This document shows, piece by piece, positions 1 to 17,869 of a stretch of DNA of 64,000 bases. Source of the stretch: Glandiceps talaboti (lineage: Eukaryota; Hemichordata; Enteropneusta; Spengelidae); NCBI RefSeq assembly GCF_964340395.1, contig NC_135554.1, positions 16,769,092-16,833,091 on the forward strand. Direction: 5' to 3'. The first letter of the stretch is position 1, and the number at the start of each line of letters is the position of its first letter. The translations under genes were made by a program, and so were the position numbers. The notes beneath the pieces are model-generated. The model did not search any database and was not told the DNA's origin. It saw only the letters and a list, made by a program, of their open reading frames with translations.

Positions 1-1134
1 TAAAGTATATATATGCATATATGGCCCAACCCACCGATTATCGTAATCTCAATGGAATGTCCGGTCTGAAAATGACATTCGCTAGACTGTTCGGGCAAGC
101 CCTCACATGCGAACTTCGTTCGCTTATAGTTATATCATCGAAAGAAAGCCTGAACATCTAGCAGCAAGACTACATGTTCCTGGTGCCGATTCTGACTTGC
201 ATACCTGTCGTCTTCTCAAGACTGATATGGAAGTCACAGTCAGTATAGTAAAAAGACTACTTGGAGATAAAATCACTACACTACTAAGGAATTATCACAG
301 CACTTTGCTTATTCAAAAAGGTCTCTCCAAAAAATGTCAATGGAACCACTTTTTGGCAAGGTCTACAGGAAAGGGGTCAAAATATCTCAGGATTTGTAAA
401 CACACAGCTACTGATAATTATTTTATATTCTATCTGTAATATGGTGGATTCTAATTAAGTCAAGGGAAAGTGCAACTGAGATTTAAGTTTCATATTTTAT
501 GATTTTTTTCTTTTAAGTTGGGAACACAATAGTGGCATACACATGTATTTTGATCTAACGTTATATATCGGGGGACAATCGAACAATGTCAAACACGCTC
601 AATAAACGAACTTCATTTTGTTTATGCCTAAACTCCCTCCCCTCCCTTAAATGAATGTTTACAAATGCAACTTCGACACATTTATATATGAATTGTAGTG
701 CAATGTAAAACTTGATGGTAAACACATAAAATACTAACCAGAAACCCAGCACTGTATATCACATTAGCAGTAAACTTTAATCAACTTATCAACATGATCT
801 CGGTCATAAATACAGAACCTGTTATCATAGCATTGAATACGTGGATGTTTTCAGAATTTAATTAAAAATGCAACATGACATTCAGTAATCGCATTGATGC
901 CAGACCCCCTACCCCTATACAAACGGAGTGCCTTTAATGAACAGACCCCCCTCCCCCTAAATGAACAAAGTTTGTTTATTGACCATCAGACCCCCCCCCC
1001 CCCCTTAACAAGGTTCCTTTATTGAGCTTGTGTAACATTGTGCAGTCATTCCTTAGTAACATTCAAATAATACTGACTTATGTTGACTGAACACGGATAA
1101 TACAGAAATAATGTGAAAAACAAATGAAACTTAC
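1..1134. other. SLC35E1 intron 3 (partial) with C-rich degenerate repeat
   Basis: No further SLC35E1 exon is recognisable here. Bases 590-670 and 895-1030 hold degenerate copies of a module made of a C-rich run (up to about 15 C at 991-1005) followed by AATGAA and GTTTRTTTATTGA-like sequence. A 110-codon open frame on the plus strand at 107-439 has no recognisable motif and is not called as a gene. Confidence 0.6.
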
Positions 1135-1272
1135 CTTTTTTGTGTAAATGTTTTGAATAGCAAATGCAATAGTAGCTGAAAGTGCTGATAATAAACCTAA
1201 TACATCAAAGGAAATTTCTGTCATTGTTGCTAGGAGAACTCCAAAAATTATCGGAAGCAGAGATAAATATAC
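1135..1272 (-). CDS. SLC35E1: SLC35E1-like exon 3
   Basis: A 138 nt exon with 46 whole codons, acceptor CTCTAG|GTATAT and donor AAAAAG|GTAAGT. It encodes two hydrophobic segments, [19 protein letters not shown] and [17 protein letters not shown], followed by IYTKK. Human SLC35E1 has the same layout (VYLSL-P-I-GVLLAT-TE-SFD, then QNI-KK). Confidence 0.87.
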
Positions 1273-4200
1273 CTAGAGGAGATAAAAAAATGAACTTCAT
1301 AAAACATATTTCATTGTTTCACACAGAACTTTGAAAATATTTGGAAACAGAGATAAATGTACTTTATACCACTCAAATATGTCTCTACGCATTCTAGTGA
1401 TATTTCACGTTGACTTCTTGTACAAAATTTCCTTGTTGAATATTTTCATATTGATGATAAAATTACAGTCACGGCAGCTCTGACTTTCGCTTATAATGTA
1501 ATATAATGTTTATCAATTTTTTTCATTTTAAATGTGTTTACTTCAATTGTTGCCAGTGGAAAGAGCTCCATGAATACATTCCGACTGCAAACACATCACA
1601 AATATCAATATTTGTACCCATGGTAGGTGTAACCAGTGTGACTGACATGTGCAAATGCGTGAATCAGCCAATCATGAGTCAGTAACTAAATCTCATATAC
1701 CAAACTTTCAGTGAAATATAAGCGATACCGGTCAGCGGTAAGAAAAGAGAGAAAATGCTGCGATACCGGTATAGGAAAGAATAGACGGGAAGCAAGACAC
1801 CAAGTTTATTAATATTTCGCTACACTGCATCAAATATATAACCATGTGTTGACTTGTATAAACTAGATCAACTACTATATTTCTACCATATACCGGTATA
1901 GTAAAGGCTTCATACACTATTACTTTATTTCTGCCATGTACTAGTATATCTACTACTAAAGACTTCATACATTCTTTGGGACTACCGATATTGTACCATA
2001 TTGGCACCATATACTGCTATATTTGCTACTAAAAACCTCATTTTTAGTTACTACCATATTTCTGCCATATACCCATTTGCTACTGAAGGCTTTACAGATT
2101 CGTTGGTACTACCGGTACCATACTGTTACCATATACTGTTATATCTACTACTAAAGGCTTCATACATTATCAAGTAATACAAAATGATAACAAATGAAGA
2201 ATTAAATTTTTAGCAAAAAAACAACGTAATTTATCTACACATCTCTGACAACAACACATGATAATATTCTGTGTTGACAAGTAACATAGCCATAATGAGA
2301 ATGTATGCAAGTATACAATTATTTATTTTTATTAATTACATATATGTACATAATTTATCTAGTGACGTGACGTGACCACTCTTTGAACAAAACTTCATTT
2401 CAGCAACCACTCACACCGATGACTTTTTCAGTGTAAAGATGTACACACAATAGTATTCCTTCTTTTTCATGAATTAATGATAGAATTGGATGTCAACTTA
2501 TAATGATCAAAAATTACAGTATGGAATTTCAACATTATTTAGAGCAAGCAAAATGTGTATGGATGGAATAGTTCTTCTGCTCAGCTGTTTTTTTGTCATA
2601 TTTTGTTTCCAAATTTAGTCAGACGACAACAGGTGTTACTGACTATCTGTATAAAATATGATGTAAAAACAGGCAAATGTTATTCTGATAAAAATAGTTG
2701 ACTTCATTTATTTGTGTAAATATCTGATGTAATAGCCTATGTTTTTTGATAAATGGCTCAACTGTATGACATCACCAACAGTTGTATTGTACACATCAAA
2801 CCTCTTGAATTGTATCCAGGTATGAATGAATACTTTACGACAACGAAACCATGGTCTGAAAGACATTCAGTGTTGTCTGGCTCTAATCTATTTTTTTTTC
2901 TGTGTGAATGAATTTGTGCCCTGTATTGGATGCAACTATTCCTGTGTATGTACAAATGTTCATCACTGAAATTGCATTTTAGTACTAAAAATAGTAACAA
3001 CTGTGCTCATTTCATCACTGAAATTGCATTTTAGTACTAAAAATAGTAACGACTGTGCTGGGTTCATCACTGAAAAGGCATTTTATTACTAAGAATAGTA
3101 ACAACTGTCTGACTATTTAACATTCTGCACAAACTGCCAAAGTAAAATCAACATCACGAGAATAAAAGGAAGGAAATACATGTATACATGTATTTGTCTA
3201 AACCTCAGGGTAAATCAACCCTCTTCAGGGAAAGTTCTTGTAAAAGATAATGGCTGCGGCAGGATTAGGGTTTTTAAAAGAGTATTTGTGTACAGGGAAA
3301 AAAGAATTAAACTTTGACATTTCTCACAGTATTAGCATAGAGATAAAAGATTGTAACAGACTGACTGCTACCAGTATATCTACATTATATTTATTTCTGA
3401 CTTCCACATTCCATGCTACGCAGGCTATAATTGTCTACATTGTACCCCATATCTTGGACAGTTAGTACTAACATTTTAATCATAGTCAAAATATTTGTGA
3501 GTTTTTTTAGAAATCTTCATTGAGAAGCTTTCACCAGAGCCTTTACACTTCAATGTTCTTTGAATTTTTTTTTTTTGTAGAAAATCCTCTCTTTTTCAGA
3601 GTTATAACATAGTTTTGATATCAATCGGAATAATAATCAAGTTAAAATTGATGGTGTTTTTTTGTTAACATCAAAGAAAAATCCCAACTTACCTTTGTAG
3701 TTTGTTTTTCTTTTAAAATAATTCTTGATAAGGTCACTGTAAATATCGGCATCATTGCCTTAACTAGGGATAAAAACAAACAGAAAAGTAAAAGTTACAG
3801 ACTAATTAGAACTGATACAATGAAGTCACTATACTATAATGCTGACATTTAAATTAACCTTGCAATAAGGCCTAAAAAATTTATGTAGTTATGATTGTGC
3901 TCAATTTTTCAGGTAGCTATGTTTTCCATTGTTTTCCATATGGTCTCTGTGTTATTGGTTTCTTCTCATCAGATGTACAGCCATTTCACAGATTGGAAGA
4001 ACAGTTTTAATTGTCTTTTTAAGTTGATGTCAGTTTCCACATCCACCGTTTCTTGCAAGACTTCACAATTTTATTACTTTTTTCTCGAGACGTAAACAAA
4101 TTTAGGATCAGCGTGAAAAACTAGTTGGGGTCGGGTAACCAAAACGAAACAATCTTTTTTTTAAGGTCTAATGGTTGATAGAAATAAATGTTCAAAAACA

Positions 4201-6963
4201 ACTTACCAAATTCATGAAAGTTTTATATTCAAAAAAAAATTATTTCAATCAATTATCTTTTCATTTATGAACACCTTTATTACATTTTCCTCTACATCTA
4301 ATAATAAATTTGTTGCACCTTGCAGATATGAAATAGCAGACATCAACATGTTTCTTGTACTTAACACCTGCAGATATACAGGAACCAACACCTACACCTC
4401 CCACACATCCATAAATCATCAAGTTATGCCAACACATCCTCAACACCTAGGTTACACACCCAATTTCTCGTTAATTTTTGGAAGACACATCATTTATACT
4501 TTCATTTCCACAACTGATCTCAACTAAAAGCTTTTAATTCATATTTTTTAAGAGTCTGAAATTTCATTTAGTTGCTTCAATATTCAATTAAAATGTATTC
4601 CTTCTGGCAATAATAAATTTGGATCCATGCTACTAGCATCTAAGTGACATTATCACATCAGATTATCAATATTTAATATTTAATATCATATTTCAATATT
4701 GTAATAATTCAGTTTTGTAATTTCCACTAGTTCTACACATTTCATATTTATTTAGACATAGTCAAACCTACCATAACAATTTAATAACTGGTAGTAATGA
4801 AGTATTTTAATACTTAACTTTTTAGTATTGATGTTAAATTTCAATATCATATTTTCATATTTAATTATAAATGGACACATTAAAAGAGAAAGTTAAGGGG
4901 TTTTTGTTTGCAATAGGACAACAACAAAAAAACCCTCCCAACAATACAATAGACACCAAAAGTACCATCAAACATGTGAAAAAAAGTATATTTTTTAAGT
5001 TTCGTATTTTTGGAACCTTTAGGCATTAAAAAAAACTGTGTGGTTCTGATTCCATTCAATTTTAGAATAGGTGGGGTAGGTAGATTTTTTATTTAATTTA
5101 AAAATTTAATTTAAAAATTAATTTTCCATATGTGAGTGTCTAGTTCAGGTAGTTATGTTTTCCGTTGGTTTTCCATATGTTCTCTGTGTTATTGGTTTCT
5201 TCTCATCAGATGTACAGCCCATTACAGATTGAAAGAACAGTTTTATATTGTCTTTTTCAGTTGATTTCAGATTCCACATCCACTATTTCTTGTGAGACTT
5301 CACAATTTTTGCAATTTTTTTTTCTTGACTACGTAAAAAAAAGTTTAGAGTCAGCATGAAAAACTAGATGGGGTCGGGTAACCGAAACCAAACAACTTTT
5401 TTTATTAGGCCTTACCAAGAAAATATGCCATTCTCTACAATCCTACAGTATCATAAAAATATTACTTATAACTTATGAAATTACCAAACCTTTAATTTTG
5501 TGTTTGAAATTTGAGACATTTATTGAAATTTTCATCAAAGTAGTAAAATTCAATTTGAGACCTTCATATTAAAGTATTAGTTCAGTATTTTACACTTCAA
5601 AACAGTCTGCATACTGGTACCACCATAATTATGATCTCATTTAATTTAAAGTGACTAATTAATTGATTGGGTCATAAAATTTCCATAATGTAAATGTACC
5701 ATTTTACACCTGTTCTCATATTTTATCATATAATACACATAATAATTTTATTCGTCCATAAAATTCCAATGCTATGAAATATTCATATCCACATGTCTGC
5801 TTTGCAATCTACCACCAATATTTCTAGTATTTTCATCAGCAATGTTACACCTTTTTTCTTTACAGTAAAATATACTAGGAATTCATGAGGTTATGTGCAA
5901 GTGTGTTTTTGTACTCTACACTCTGTACATAAAAACACTTACAACTCATGAATTATTTCTATGTATACAAGGGAATGATTATGGCGTCATTATCATTGGT
6001 ATTGTCCTAAATTCAACACCAAAAATGAAATAAACTATGAATGATACCTTTTATATTATTACAGATATATAATATATACCTAATTACCATAAATATGTGT
6101 ACACATATCTGAAAACAAGAGTAATCTTGTTTTATTCAGTAACTTTTATAATGTGGCTATTAATAAAAATACACAATTTACTGTAATTCAATTTCTTGCA
6201 ACTTCCCCACTGCTACTCTACATGTATTAATATTATCATTCTTATTATCTTTGGATGAAATAATCTATGACAATCACATAATGGCTAATTTCCTATCATT
6301 TCACATCGAAATTACTTCCTTTCATAATACATGTATGCATTCAATACCCCCCCCCCAACCAACCAACCAACAAACACCACCACCACCACCACAACCACCA
6401 CCACTACCTCTAAGTAACCCATAGTGCATCAGTTATCATCTTCATCTACGCCATCATCATCACCACCAACGCCTCAAGAAACCCACAGTCCGTCAGTTAT
6501 TGCTTTTATGATATCTTTATCTCATGATACATGTAAAGAATATACATGACTGATAACATGATACCCTAACCTATATCAAATAGAATTGATGGCTGATATT
6601 AGTATTAAGCTAACTTATTATGCTGGTTTCCTTCCCCTTCCTTTTACTAATTTTCCTTGAAGAACAGTATTCTTTTTCCAAGACTTTCCTTGACCATTGA
6701 CATTGTGATAGTATTTGAATCTACATGTATTAACTATATATGTATTTGTATGATACCGGGAATGTACGTAAGAGAATCAGTGGTCTGTGGAGGCCACATA
6801 CTTGCCACTTGCATCAATGATGCAAACAAAATTCAAATTCTAAGAATTATTTACGTTTTAGGAGCAATAATAAGACTGAAATTGTTACTATGTACTGTGT
6901 ACCTCAGAATAGAAAGTACAAAGTCAAATTACAGCCAGGACCCCTCAGTTACCCCTCCCCTTC

Positions 6964-7001
<38 letters not shown>

Positions 7002-7796
7002 CAGAGACTGACAGATAGATACTTGAATACATGATAATATCTCTAAATGCTCTTACTAAGTAATAACATAACTAGTTACTAAAACCATTGATGTATTAGG
7101 CTCCCTAATACATCCATGCTAAAACCATGGAAGTATAACCCAAATCAAACCCATCAAATGAAATAAATTATAACCCAAATCAAACCCATCAAATGAAATA
7201 AATTAATGGCATGTCATTGGTTACATTTTGATCTTTAGTAATGTGTAGTCAACATATTTGTTGTCACTGCATGTTTCACAGAAACAATTGACAATATAAC
7301 CATAGATGGATGTATTGGTAGTGATGTAGTAACCGGGCATACCGGGGTCATAATAGTAACTCAGATCCGTTTTCTGTAATCAGTACAAACCCCTTCCTGT
7401 TGACGCAGATACATCCTTGTATGTCAAGCCATATGTGATACGTGGTGCACACTTACCTGTGTGAGCATAAGACACAGACATTTTCCATATACTAAAGTGC
7501 GAAGATACAGAAGCGTAAAATTTTCCACAGGCTAGTGGTACAATAACACATAAATAGTACTTTCTGTCGACCGGTGGTCCGACTGGAACATTCCAAGCTC
7601 TCAATACAGGTCCCAAATAAACGGCTAAGGAAAACATATGTGACATAGTGATTGTTAAAGGAAAAGGAAAATAGTCCAGTACTCTCTTTCCAATGACATT
7701 TTGTCCGGCGCTGCTTGCGTACCATATCGAACACAGAAAAACAATCCGGAGGAACTCCTGCATTATTGTCCGGTCTGTCATATTGCCAGACGCCAT
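1135..7796 (-). CDS. SLC35E1: SLC35E1-like transporter, 5' three coding exons (partial)
   Basis: This is a multi-pass membrane transporter of the SLC35E / triose-phosphate-translocator (EamA-like) family, expected in Golgi or ER membranes; its substrate in animals is uncertain. Coding exons on the minus strand are 7796-7457, 3763-3693 and 1272-1135, all with GT-AG borders and consistent phases (1, 0, 0). Together they give 183 residues, against about 410 in the human protein. Segments seen in order: a first membrane segment with [12 protein letters not shown] (residues 29-40) and [11 protein letters not shown], then [20 protein letters not shown] and AHT joined across intron 1 to VKAMMPIF, then [13 protein letters not shown], then [19 protein letters not shown] and [22 protein letters not shown]. 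These match the human SLC35E1 order residue by residue at many positions. The remaining exons should lie left of base 1. The start ATG sits in a context (AAGATGGCGTC) resembling a YY1 site. It is divergent from the fukutin gene. SLC35E2-type paralogues are less likely but not excluded. Confidence 0.88.
1840..2175. repeat. degenerate minisatellite, ~60-70 bp unit
   Basis: About five diverged copies of a unit containing CTACCATATTTCTGCCATA, TACCGGTATA, CTACTACTAAAGGCTTCATA and CATTCTTTGG-like blocks. Unit length is irregular because of indels. Confidence 0.65.
2959..3110. repeat. 52 bp tandem repeat, 3 copies
   Basis: The block TTCATCACTGAAATTGCATT recurs at 2959 and 3011, with a slightly diverged copy at 3063. 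Each is followed by AGTACTAAAAATAGTAAC or a close variant. The period is exactly 52 bp. Confidence 0.85.
3693..3763 (-). CDS. SLC35E1: SLC35E1-like exon 2
   Basis: A 71 nt exon that is too short to show as an open frame of its own. The acceptor CCCTAG|TTAAGG completes Val114, then [20 protein letters not shown] and TTK follow, with donor AAAG|GTAAGT. The run (M)P(I)-LSRII-KEKQ-TK is the family's conserved segment after SYAHTVKA. Confidence 0.87.
3869..4168. mobile_element. PIF/Harbinger (Tourist-like) MITE, copy 1
   Basis: A 300 bp element flanked by TAA on both sides (3866-3868 and 4169-4171). The left end is GGCCTAAAAAATTTATG and the right end is the complement of a GGCC-like terminus (now GGTC). 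The interior shares about 200 bp with copies 2 and 3, including TTTTCCATATGGTCTCTGTG and ATCAGATGTACAGCC. No coding capacity. TWA target duplications and GGCC ends point to PIF/Harbinger. Confidence 0.8.
5032..5411. mobile_element. PIF/Harbinger (Tourist-like) MITE, copy 2
   Basis: A 380 bp element flanked by TTA on both sides (5029-5031 and 5412-5414). Ends are GGCATTAAAAAAAACTGTG and the complement of GGCCTAATAAAAAAAG. It lies in the same orientation as copy 1 and carries the same interior, plus an AT-rich segment (5085-5125). Confidence 0.82.
6347..6410. repeat. C run and (CAAC)/(CCA)n low-complexity
   Basis: A run of about 10 C is followed by AACC repeats and then CCA repeats. Confidence 0.85.
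6964..7000. repeat. (CAGA)n microsatellite
   Basis: About nine uninterrupted CAGA units. Confidence 0.9.
7136..7205. repeat. 35 bp perfect tandem duplication
   Basis: Bases 7136-7170 and 7171-7205 are identical. Each begins TAACCCAAATCAAACCCATC and ends AATGAAATAAATTA. Confidence 0.92.
7457..7796 (-). CDS. SLC35E1: SLC35E1-like exon 1
   Basis: Residues 1-113 plus the first base of codon 114. The donor, read on the minus strand, is ACACAG|GTAAGT, and the exon ends in phase 1. It holds the first membrane segments and the conserved SYAHT motif. The next two ATGs are not needed, because the first ATG has a good Kozak context. Confidence 0.88.
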
Positions 7797-8400
7797 CTTA
7801 CCGGCTTCGTGTCAACCTCCCAACCAATCAAGTAAGAATTGAAAGGAATATCTTTTGACCAATGTATCTTCGCGCTTTTCCGATCTCTAAAACCGATGTC
7901 AGTTCAGAAAAAGACGTGATTCATAGTTAGACATTTTGAAAAGGAAGTTAGGCAAGTGGTGACATTTGAAAGACAAATTGGAAAGGGAGTTGAGTCGACA
8001 GTACGTTGCCACGAGTACGACGTCATTTACAACGTATGCTAGGGGGTCTAATCCCCGATGACGAAAACATTCACCTCTGTAAGCCCTTTCAACTTCAAAA
8101 TGGCTGCGCCCATGTACCACACTTTTCAGACAGCATTTTAACGTAAACAACTTTGAAATGTCAACATTTCTCGTCTGGGGAGGTTGCGAACAAAAGCAAA
8201 CGCGACCCTCGTATTCATAACGCAGTATTTGCGTGAAATAGCTCACAACATTGAATATTGAGAGAACACCAAGTAAGTGCAAGATTTGCCAGAGAAGAAA
8301 TTTAATAATATATACACACGCAGGGATGGGCGTCGCGTCGTCGTAAACGGACAGGGAACTAACATGTCCATAATATACTACTGAAACACGAGACTGGATT
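7797..8400. promoter_or_regulatory. divergent SLC35E1 / FKTN promoter region
   Basis: Only 604 bp separate the two divergent start codons, so promoter elements must lie here or overlap the 5' UTRs. CCAAT motifs occur at 7824-7828 and 7859-7863, close to the SLC35E1 side. A CRE-like GACGTCAT lies at 8019-8026. AAAATGGCTGCGCCC at 8097-8111 resembles a YY1 element and, if transcribed with FKTN, would start a 13-codon upstream ORF (8100-8141). No TATA box is obvious. The promoter assignment is inferred from position. Confidence 0.6.
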
Positions 8401-13411
<5,011 letters not shown>

Positions 13412-13496
13412 ACTCTTAATGGCCAGACGAGGAGTGGTCAGAAGTTATTTAAGTCTGGTGAACTATTAACTCTAAGGAATGTTTTTAAAATGCTGC

Positions 13497-13502
13497 AATA
13501 AA
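13497..13502 (+). promoter_or_regulatory. FKTN polyadenylation signal AATAAA
   Basis: A canonical AATAAA lies 86 bases past the FKTN stop. It is the first one downstream and precedes the TATG/TG repeats. Confidence 0.7.
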
Positions 13503-13589
13503 TTCTATTAAAAATATCATTTTTACTGTACAATATGCAATTGCTGAAGTATTGCTTGAATTCACTCATGGTGTGTATGTGTATATTAT

Positions 13590-13795
13590 GTACACTGTAT
13601 GTATGTATGTATGTATGTATGTATGTATGTATGTATGTATTTAAGTCTCCGTCTGTCTGTGTGTGTGTGTGTGTGTGTGGTGTGTGGTATGTATGTATGT
13701 ATGTATGTATGTATGTATGTATGTATGTATTTAAGTCTGTCCGTCTGTCTGTGTGTATGTGTGTGTGTGTGGTGTGTGGTTGTGCACGAGGGTGT
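13590..13795. repeat. duplicated compound microsatellite (TATG)n-(TG)n
   Basis: Two successive modules, each (TATG)n then TTTAAGTCTGTCCGTCTGTC-like spacer, then (TG)n and GGTGTGTGGT. The second copy starts about 13687. Confidence 0.9.
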
Positions 13796-16406
13796 ATGTA
13801 TGTGTTTTGGAGGGACTTTTTTGTGTGTATACGCTCATGCAAGTGTGTGAAACCATGAAGGGGAGTGATGAGGAAATTTTCTTTTAGAAACTTTTCTGTT
13901 ATAATTTGAATTTGACCATAAGTTGTGGCTTTTTTTTAGAAATAAAGCAGGCCTAAATTGATAATAAAATTTTAACTACAGTGTTTTTATCACCTTTTTT
14001 TTCACAGCTATATTTTCATACTCCTTGCCTGCACTGCCATTCCATTTATATGATATGTATCATTTTATAAAACCAAACTACTTCATAGCTTTGAAGAGGA
14101 GTTACCTAGCAACCAAATATGCCATGGTGTAATAAGAGTCATGTTATTGAAACATATTTTCATTTTAAATGTCACAATTTTGGAACACAAAAATTCACTG
14201 TGTTAGCTCATCTTGCATTTGTAAGGTTTTCTAGAAACTTTGAGGAACTCACTGTGATGGCAATGTTTAATGTGGCTATGTACCAACTCTAACAACTCAC
14301 TGTGAAAGCAGACAATGTTTAAATGTGGCTATGTACCAACTCTGACAACTCACAATGTTTAAATGTGGCTATGTATGGACTCAGACAACCCTGCAGACAA
14401 CCATTGAACATATAAATGACGTATGGATATCTTTCACCTGGTTGATTGCTGCAATTTGGCGCCCTCTTGTGTTGGAATACAGCAAATACTGATTGGCCAT
14501 GTAACAAACGATAGAAATACAAATGACAATATTCACTGTTACATTTCCCATTCTGTGAATTCTGTCACTAACTATACAAGGTATTATCTACACTCGATGT
14601 GAATATATGTAGATATCAAAATAATTTTCATACACACACTCGGTAAAAATGGTAGATTTGACAAGTCTGGAATTTTCTGAGATGTGAATTACAACAGAAG
14701 AAGAGATAGAAGTATACAAGGTTATGAAATGAGAATACACTAAAACTGTCACTGACAAATTCAGTAGTGTGTGACAATGCAGCTTTCCTCCAGTACTCTA
14801 GTCCTACAGATATTCAATATGTAAATTTATAATCCCACAGGCTGTTACATAGACATTGCAATTTATAGGCTGTGACAGAATACAGTAAATTTCTTCTATA
14901 TCAATTATTTTTTTCTCATAAATCATCTGTTCCACTTGTGTGAAATTCACATTATTTTCTTCTTGTTTCAAGTATAGCTGTCAGTGCATGAAAAACATAC
15001 AGGAATGACATTTTATGATTTCAATATTGTTTTTCAAGGTCAATACATATCTAAAATACTAGAGTACAAAATTATGTGTATTGTCTTCATAATTAAAGGC
15101 AAAATTGAGTTCACCAATCATAGAGATAATTCATTCATATATATTTCATTGTGTGTCTGTTTTAATTACTAGAATCCCATTTATGAATTCATGACCCAAG
15201 TACATCAACTTGCATGAAAACTCTGTAAAATGAAACGGCAAATAATCTGTCAAATTTTCAAGTAAATTTTGAACAAAAAATATTTAATTTCGCCAATCAT
15301 GAATAATTCATGTAATGTTTATTTCACAATGTCCATTTCAATTCATAGTATTTCATTCATAAAATCGTATGTATCAACTTTCATGAAAATCTCTGTGAAA
15401 TGAAAGAGGACAAATCATTCCAATATTACAATATTGTGAGAATCAGTTCTCAGGTTAACTATAAAGTGTTTTGTACATTTACAGATGTCTTTGTTTATCT
15501 GTCGGTTTAACCAGCGACAGGCTGTCTTTTCGATTTATGAATAGCGGGATAATCCCCTACAAATGATAGTTGTGTCAGGCCACACATACTAGAGCTATAC
15601 TACTAGGTCATATATACCATATAAAACACCACCTACTTTCTTAAATTTGTACTTTAAATAATTTCGAAATTTGTTTATATTCTATTTTGCTGGGCTTTGA
15701 TATGTTTTTGTTTTTTCAGTTACAACAAGCCAAAAAATGGATGGTGTTGACTCATGTTAAAAAAATTCTGACAATCTTTCACCCAATTCATGGCACATCA
15801 TCACCTCAGCCAATCAAAGTCTGTCAGTTCAGTACATATTTCATGGTGAAATTCAAACCTTGAAAAAACGACAAAAATCGGTCAAATCCAAACCTTGCGA
15901 AAATTGAAATCCAAATATATAAACAAGTGTTGGCCAAATTTGTGTGCAATGACACACTACTACTACACTAGCCAACTGTACAAAGGCAGCCATACTTATT
16001 CCATGTTTCTCACGACCGGACCGACCTTATACATGTTTTCGATCTGGCGACCCCCGCTATGGCAGGATTACAAACAAATTACATTATCACTGATCGTACG
16101 ATGACACATATCTGACAAAAAATTATCATTTATTGCTGAAATTTGGGAATTTTCATAAAACGAATGATTCAGGGTTTCCTTCTGACTTTTTTTAATTGTC
16201 ATTTCTAAGTCATTCAGATGGATAAAATACAATATTTATGAAATGAAATCAAAATATCCCCAAATATGTACACATACACTTACTAATTTTAAATACTGAC
16301 TGATCCATCATTTTTCAGGTGTTATTGAGAAACGTAGAATTAAGTATGGATGCCCCAATGATAGTTCTTGATGCTCTATTTGATAAAAATCTGATAAAAT
16401 GAAAAA

Positions 16407-16583
16407 AAAGAGAATTGTTTCTGGTCAGTGTGCGCATCACCTAAATATCCTTGCAACTGCCATAAATAGTAGATTGAGTGACAGGTTTGTTGAGAATTTA
16501 AAAAGAAACAATTTAAAAAAAAATAAAATTTGCGTCATCACACTACTTTAGACAACATGTCCTGACCAGAAACAATTCTCTTT
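16407..16583. repeat. 22 bp perfect inverted repeat, 133 bp spacer
   Basis: The left arm at 16407-16428 (AAAGAGAATTGTTTCTGGTC plus AG) is exactly complementary to 16562-16583. Probably a small foldback element; no target duplication was identified. Confidence 0.75.
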
Positions 16584-17795
16584 CTGTTGTTGGCCAAACA
16601 GAACTTGATTTGTGTTTGTATCACATCTCATAGTCTGTAGGATACATGTCATGTGACCTATCAGCTGACAGATAAAACATGTCATGTGACCTTTTCAGCC
16701 ACCAGCCATCACTGAATGTAACGGTCAACAAAGGTGAAACAAGACGTTATACCATACATACATCTTTCATTTCTAATATTTTAGTTTTGTCACACGTGAT
16801 ATTATTAATATCTGGATGAGTACAGAGGGCGCCAACACTGAATAGTGAAAATCAAATCTACTTCCATATCAGATTTTAATCAGATCAGATGGGGGTCGCA
16901 AGGTTCACAAACTAGAACAGTCCATGAACTTGTAGTACAAGATGACCTTTGACCTTTACATGTGATACTTCAAACTCCCAAGTCCTATATAGCCTAATGT
17001 ACCTGAAACAGCCTACAGTATTTCACTAAGGTTCAAATCAATAGTGTACAATCAGTCTACATTGACGAAAATATCTCATGATAAATTTGTAACACATTAT
17101 TTCCCGACACTATGCCTAAAAACTAGAAAAAATTCCATATACAAATGTATTTATGAAACTTTGTTGTCATGATTATAGAAACACTGCACAGCAAGCATGA
17201 TGCAACTAGAGTATTTGTGCAACACCTGCTATTCTACCTTTTTTAAAATCTCTTTTCTGACTCCATATTTTGAAACTGCTCTCCACAGTGAAAATACTAT
17301 ATATATATATATATTCTGATATTTTAAAATATAGCTCTACACTGAAGTAAAGAGAATGTTTCTATTTGGTATCGTTTACATTTCAAGGTAATTAAGGCAC
17401 CAAAGTTAAATGTACTGAATCCTAGTAAAACGACAAATATAGATTCCTCTTTCATTATTTTCCAAAACTGTTTGAATTTTGTTGGTTCTGATACATATCA
17501 CTTCAACCCTAAATCATCTACTTGTATTGTAAGGAACAACATGACCAATATCTAAGACTTTGTTAAATTACTGGCCAATGTAGCAAGGCACAATTTTAAT
17601 CTTACAATACTTAGCATCTTATTGGTTGGCGTGTTTGGACCTTTGCTTGTCCTGCCTGTATGTGGACACAATGCAGGAGTACTGACTACTGTCCCTTCAT
17701 TCTTTGAAATAGACCTTTGAAAGTCCCATTACTAAAATAGTGTATTTGATAAAATGAAAAAAGCATGCAACCCAGTAAAACCCTGTTTGGCGTAG

Positions 17796-17869
17796 CCAGA
17801 GACTTGACTATCTGGCTTGACAATATCATTCATTGAGGCAGTATGTCAAGTCAGATAACCAAATCTCTG
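17796..17869. mobile_element. short foldback element
   Basis: Left arm CCAGAGACTTGACTATCTGG + CTTGAC (17796-17821) pairs with 17845-17869 at 21 of 25 positions. The right-arm motif recurs as a minisatellite at 29801-30085, and a left arm recurs at 38021-38046. Confidence 0.55.

Larger units (their letters stand above)
1273..3692. other. SLC35E1 intron 2
   Basis: Noncoding. It contains a degenerate tandem repeat at about 1840-2175 and a 52 bp x 3 tandem repeat at 2959-3110, listed separately. The rest is AT-rich with no recognised feature. Confidence 0.7.
3764..7456. other. SLC35E1 intron 1
   Basis: Noncoding, 3.7 kb. It holds two Harbinger-type MITE copies (3869-4168 and 5032-5411), a C run plus CCA/CAAC-rich stretch at 6347-6410, a (CAGA)n run at 6964-7000 and a 35 bp perfect tandem duplication at 7136-7205. 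Nothing else is recognised. Confidence 0.7.

Noticed and set aside
107-439. 110-codon plus-strand ORF opposite SLC35E1 intron
   Set aside because: No recognisable motif, no splice partners and no family resemblance; length is compatible with chance in this composition.
13421-13470. Possible extra fukutin terminal exon
   Set aside because: It is a tandem copy after an intact in-frame stop with no acceptor of its own.
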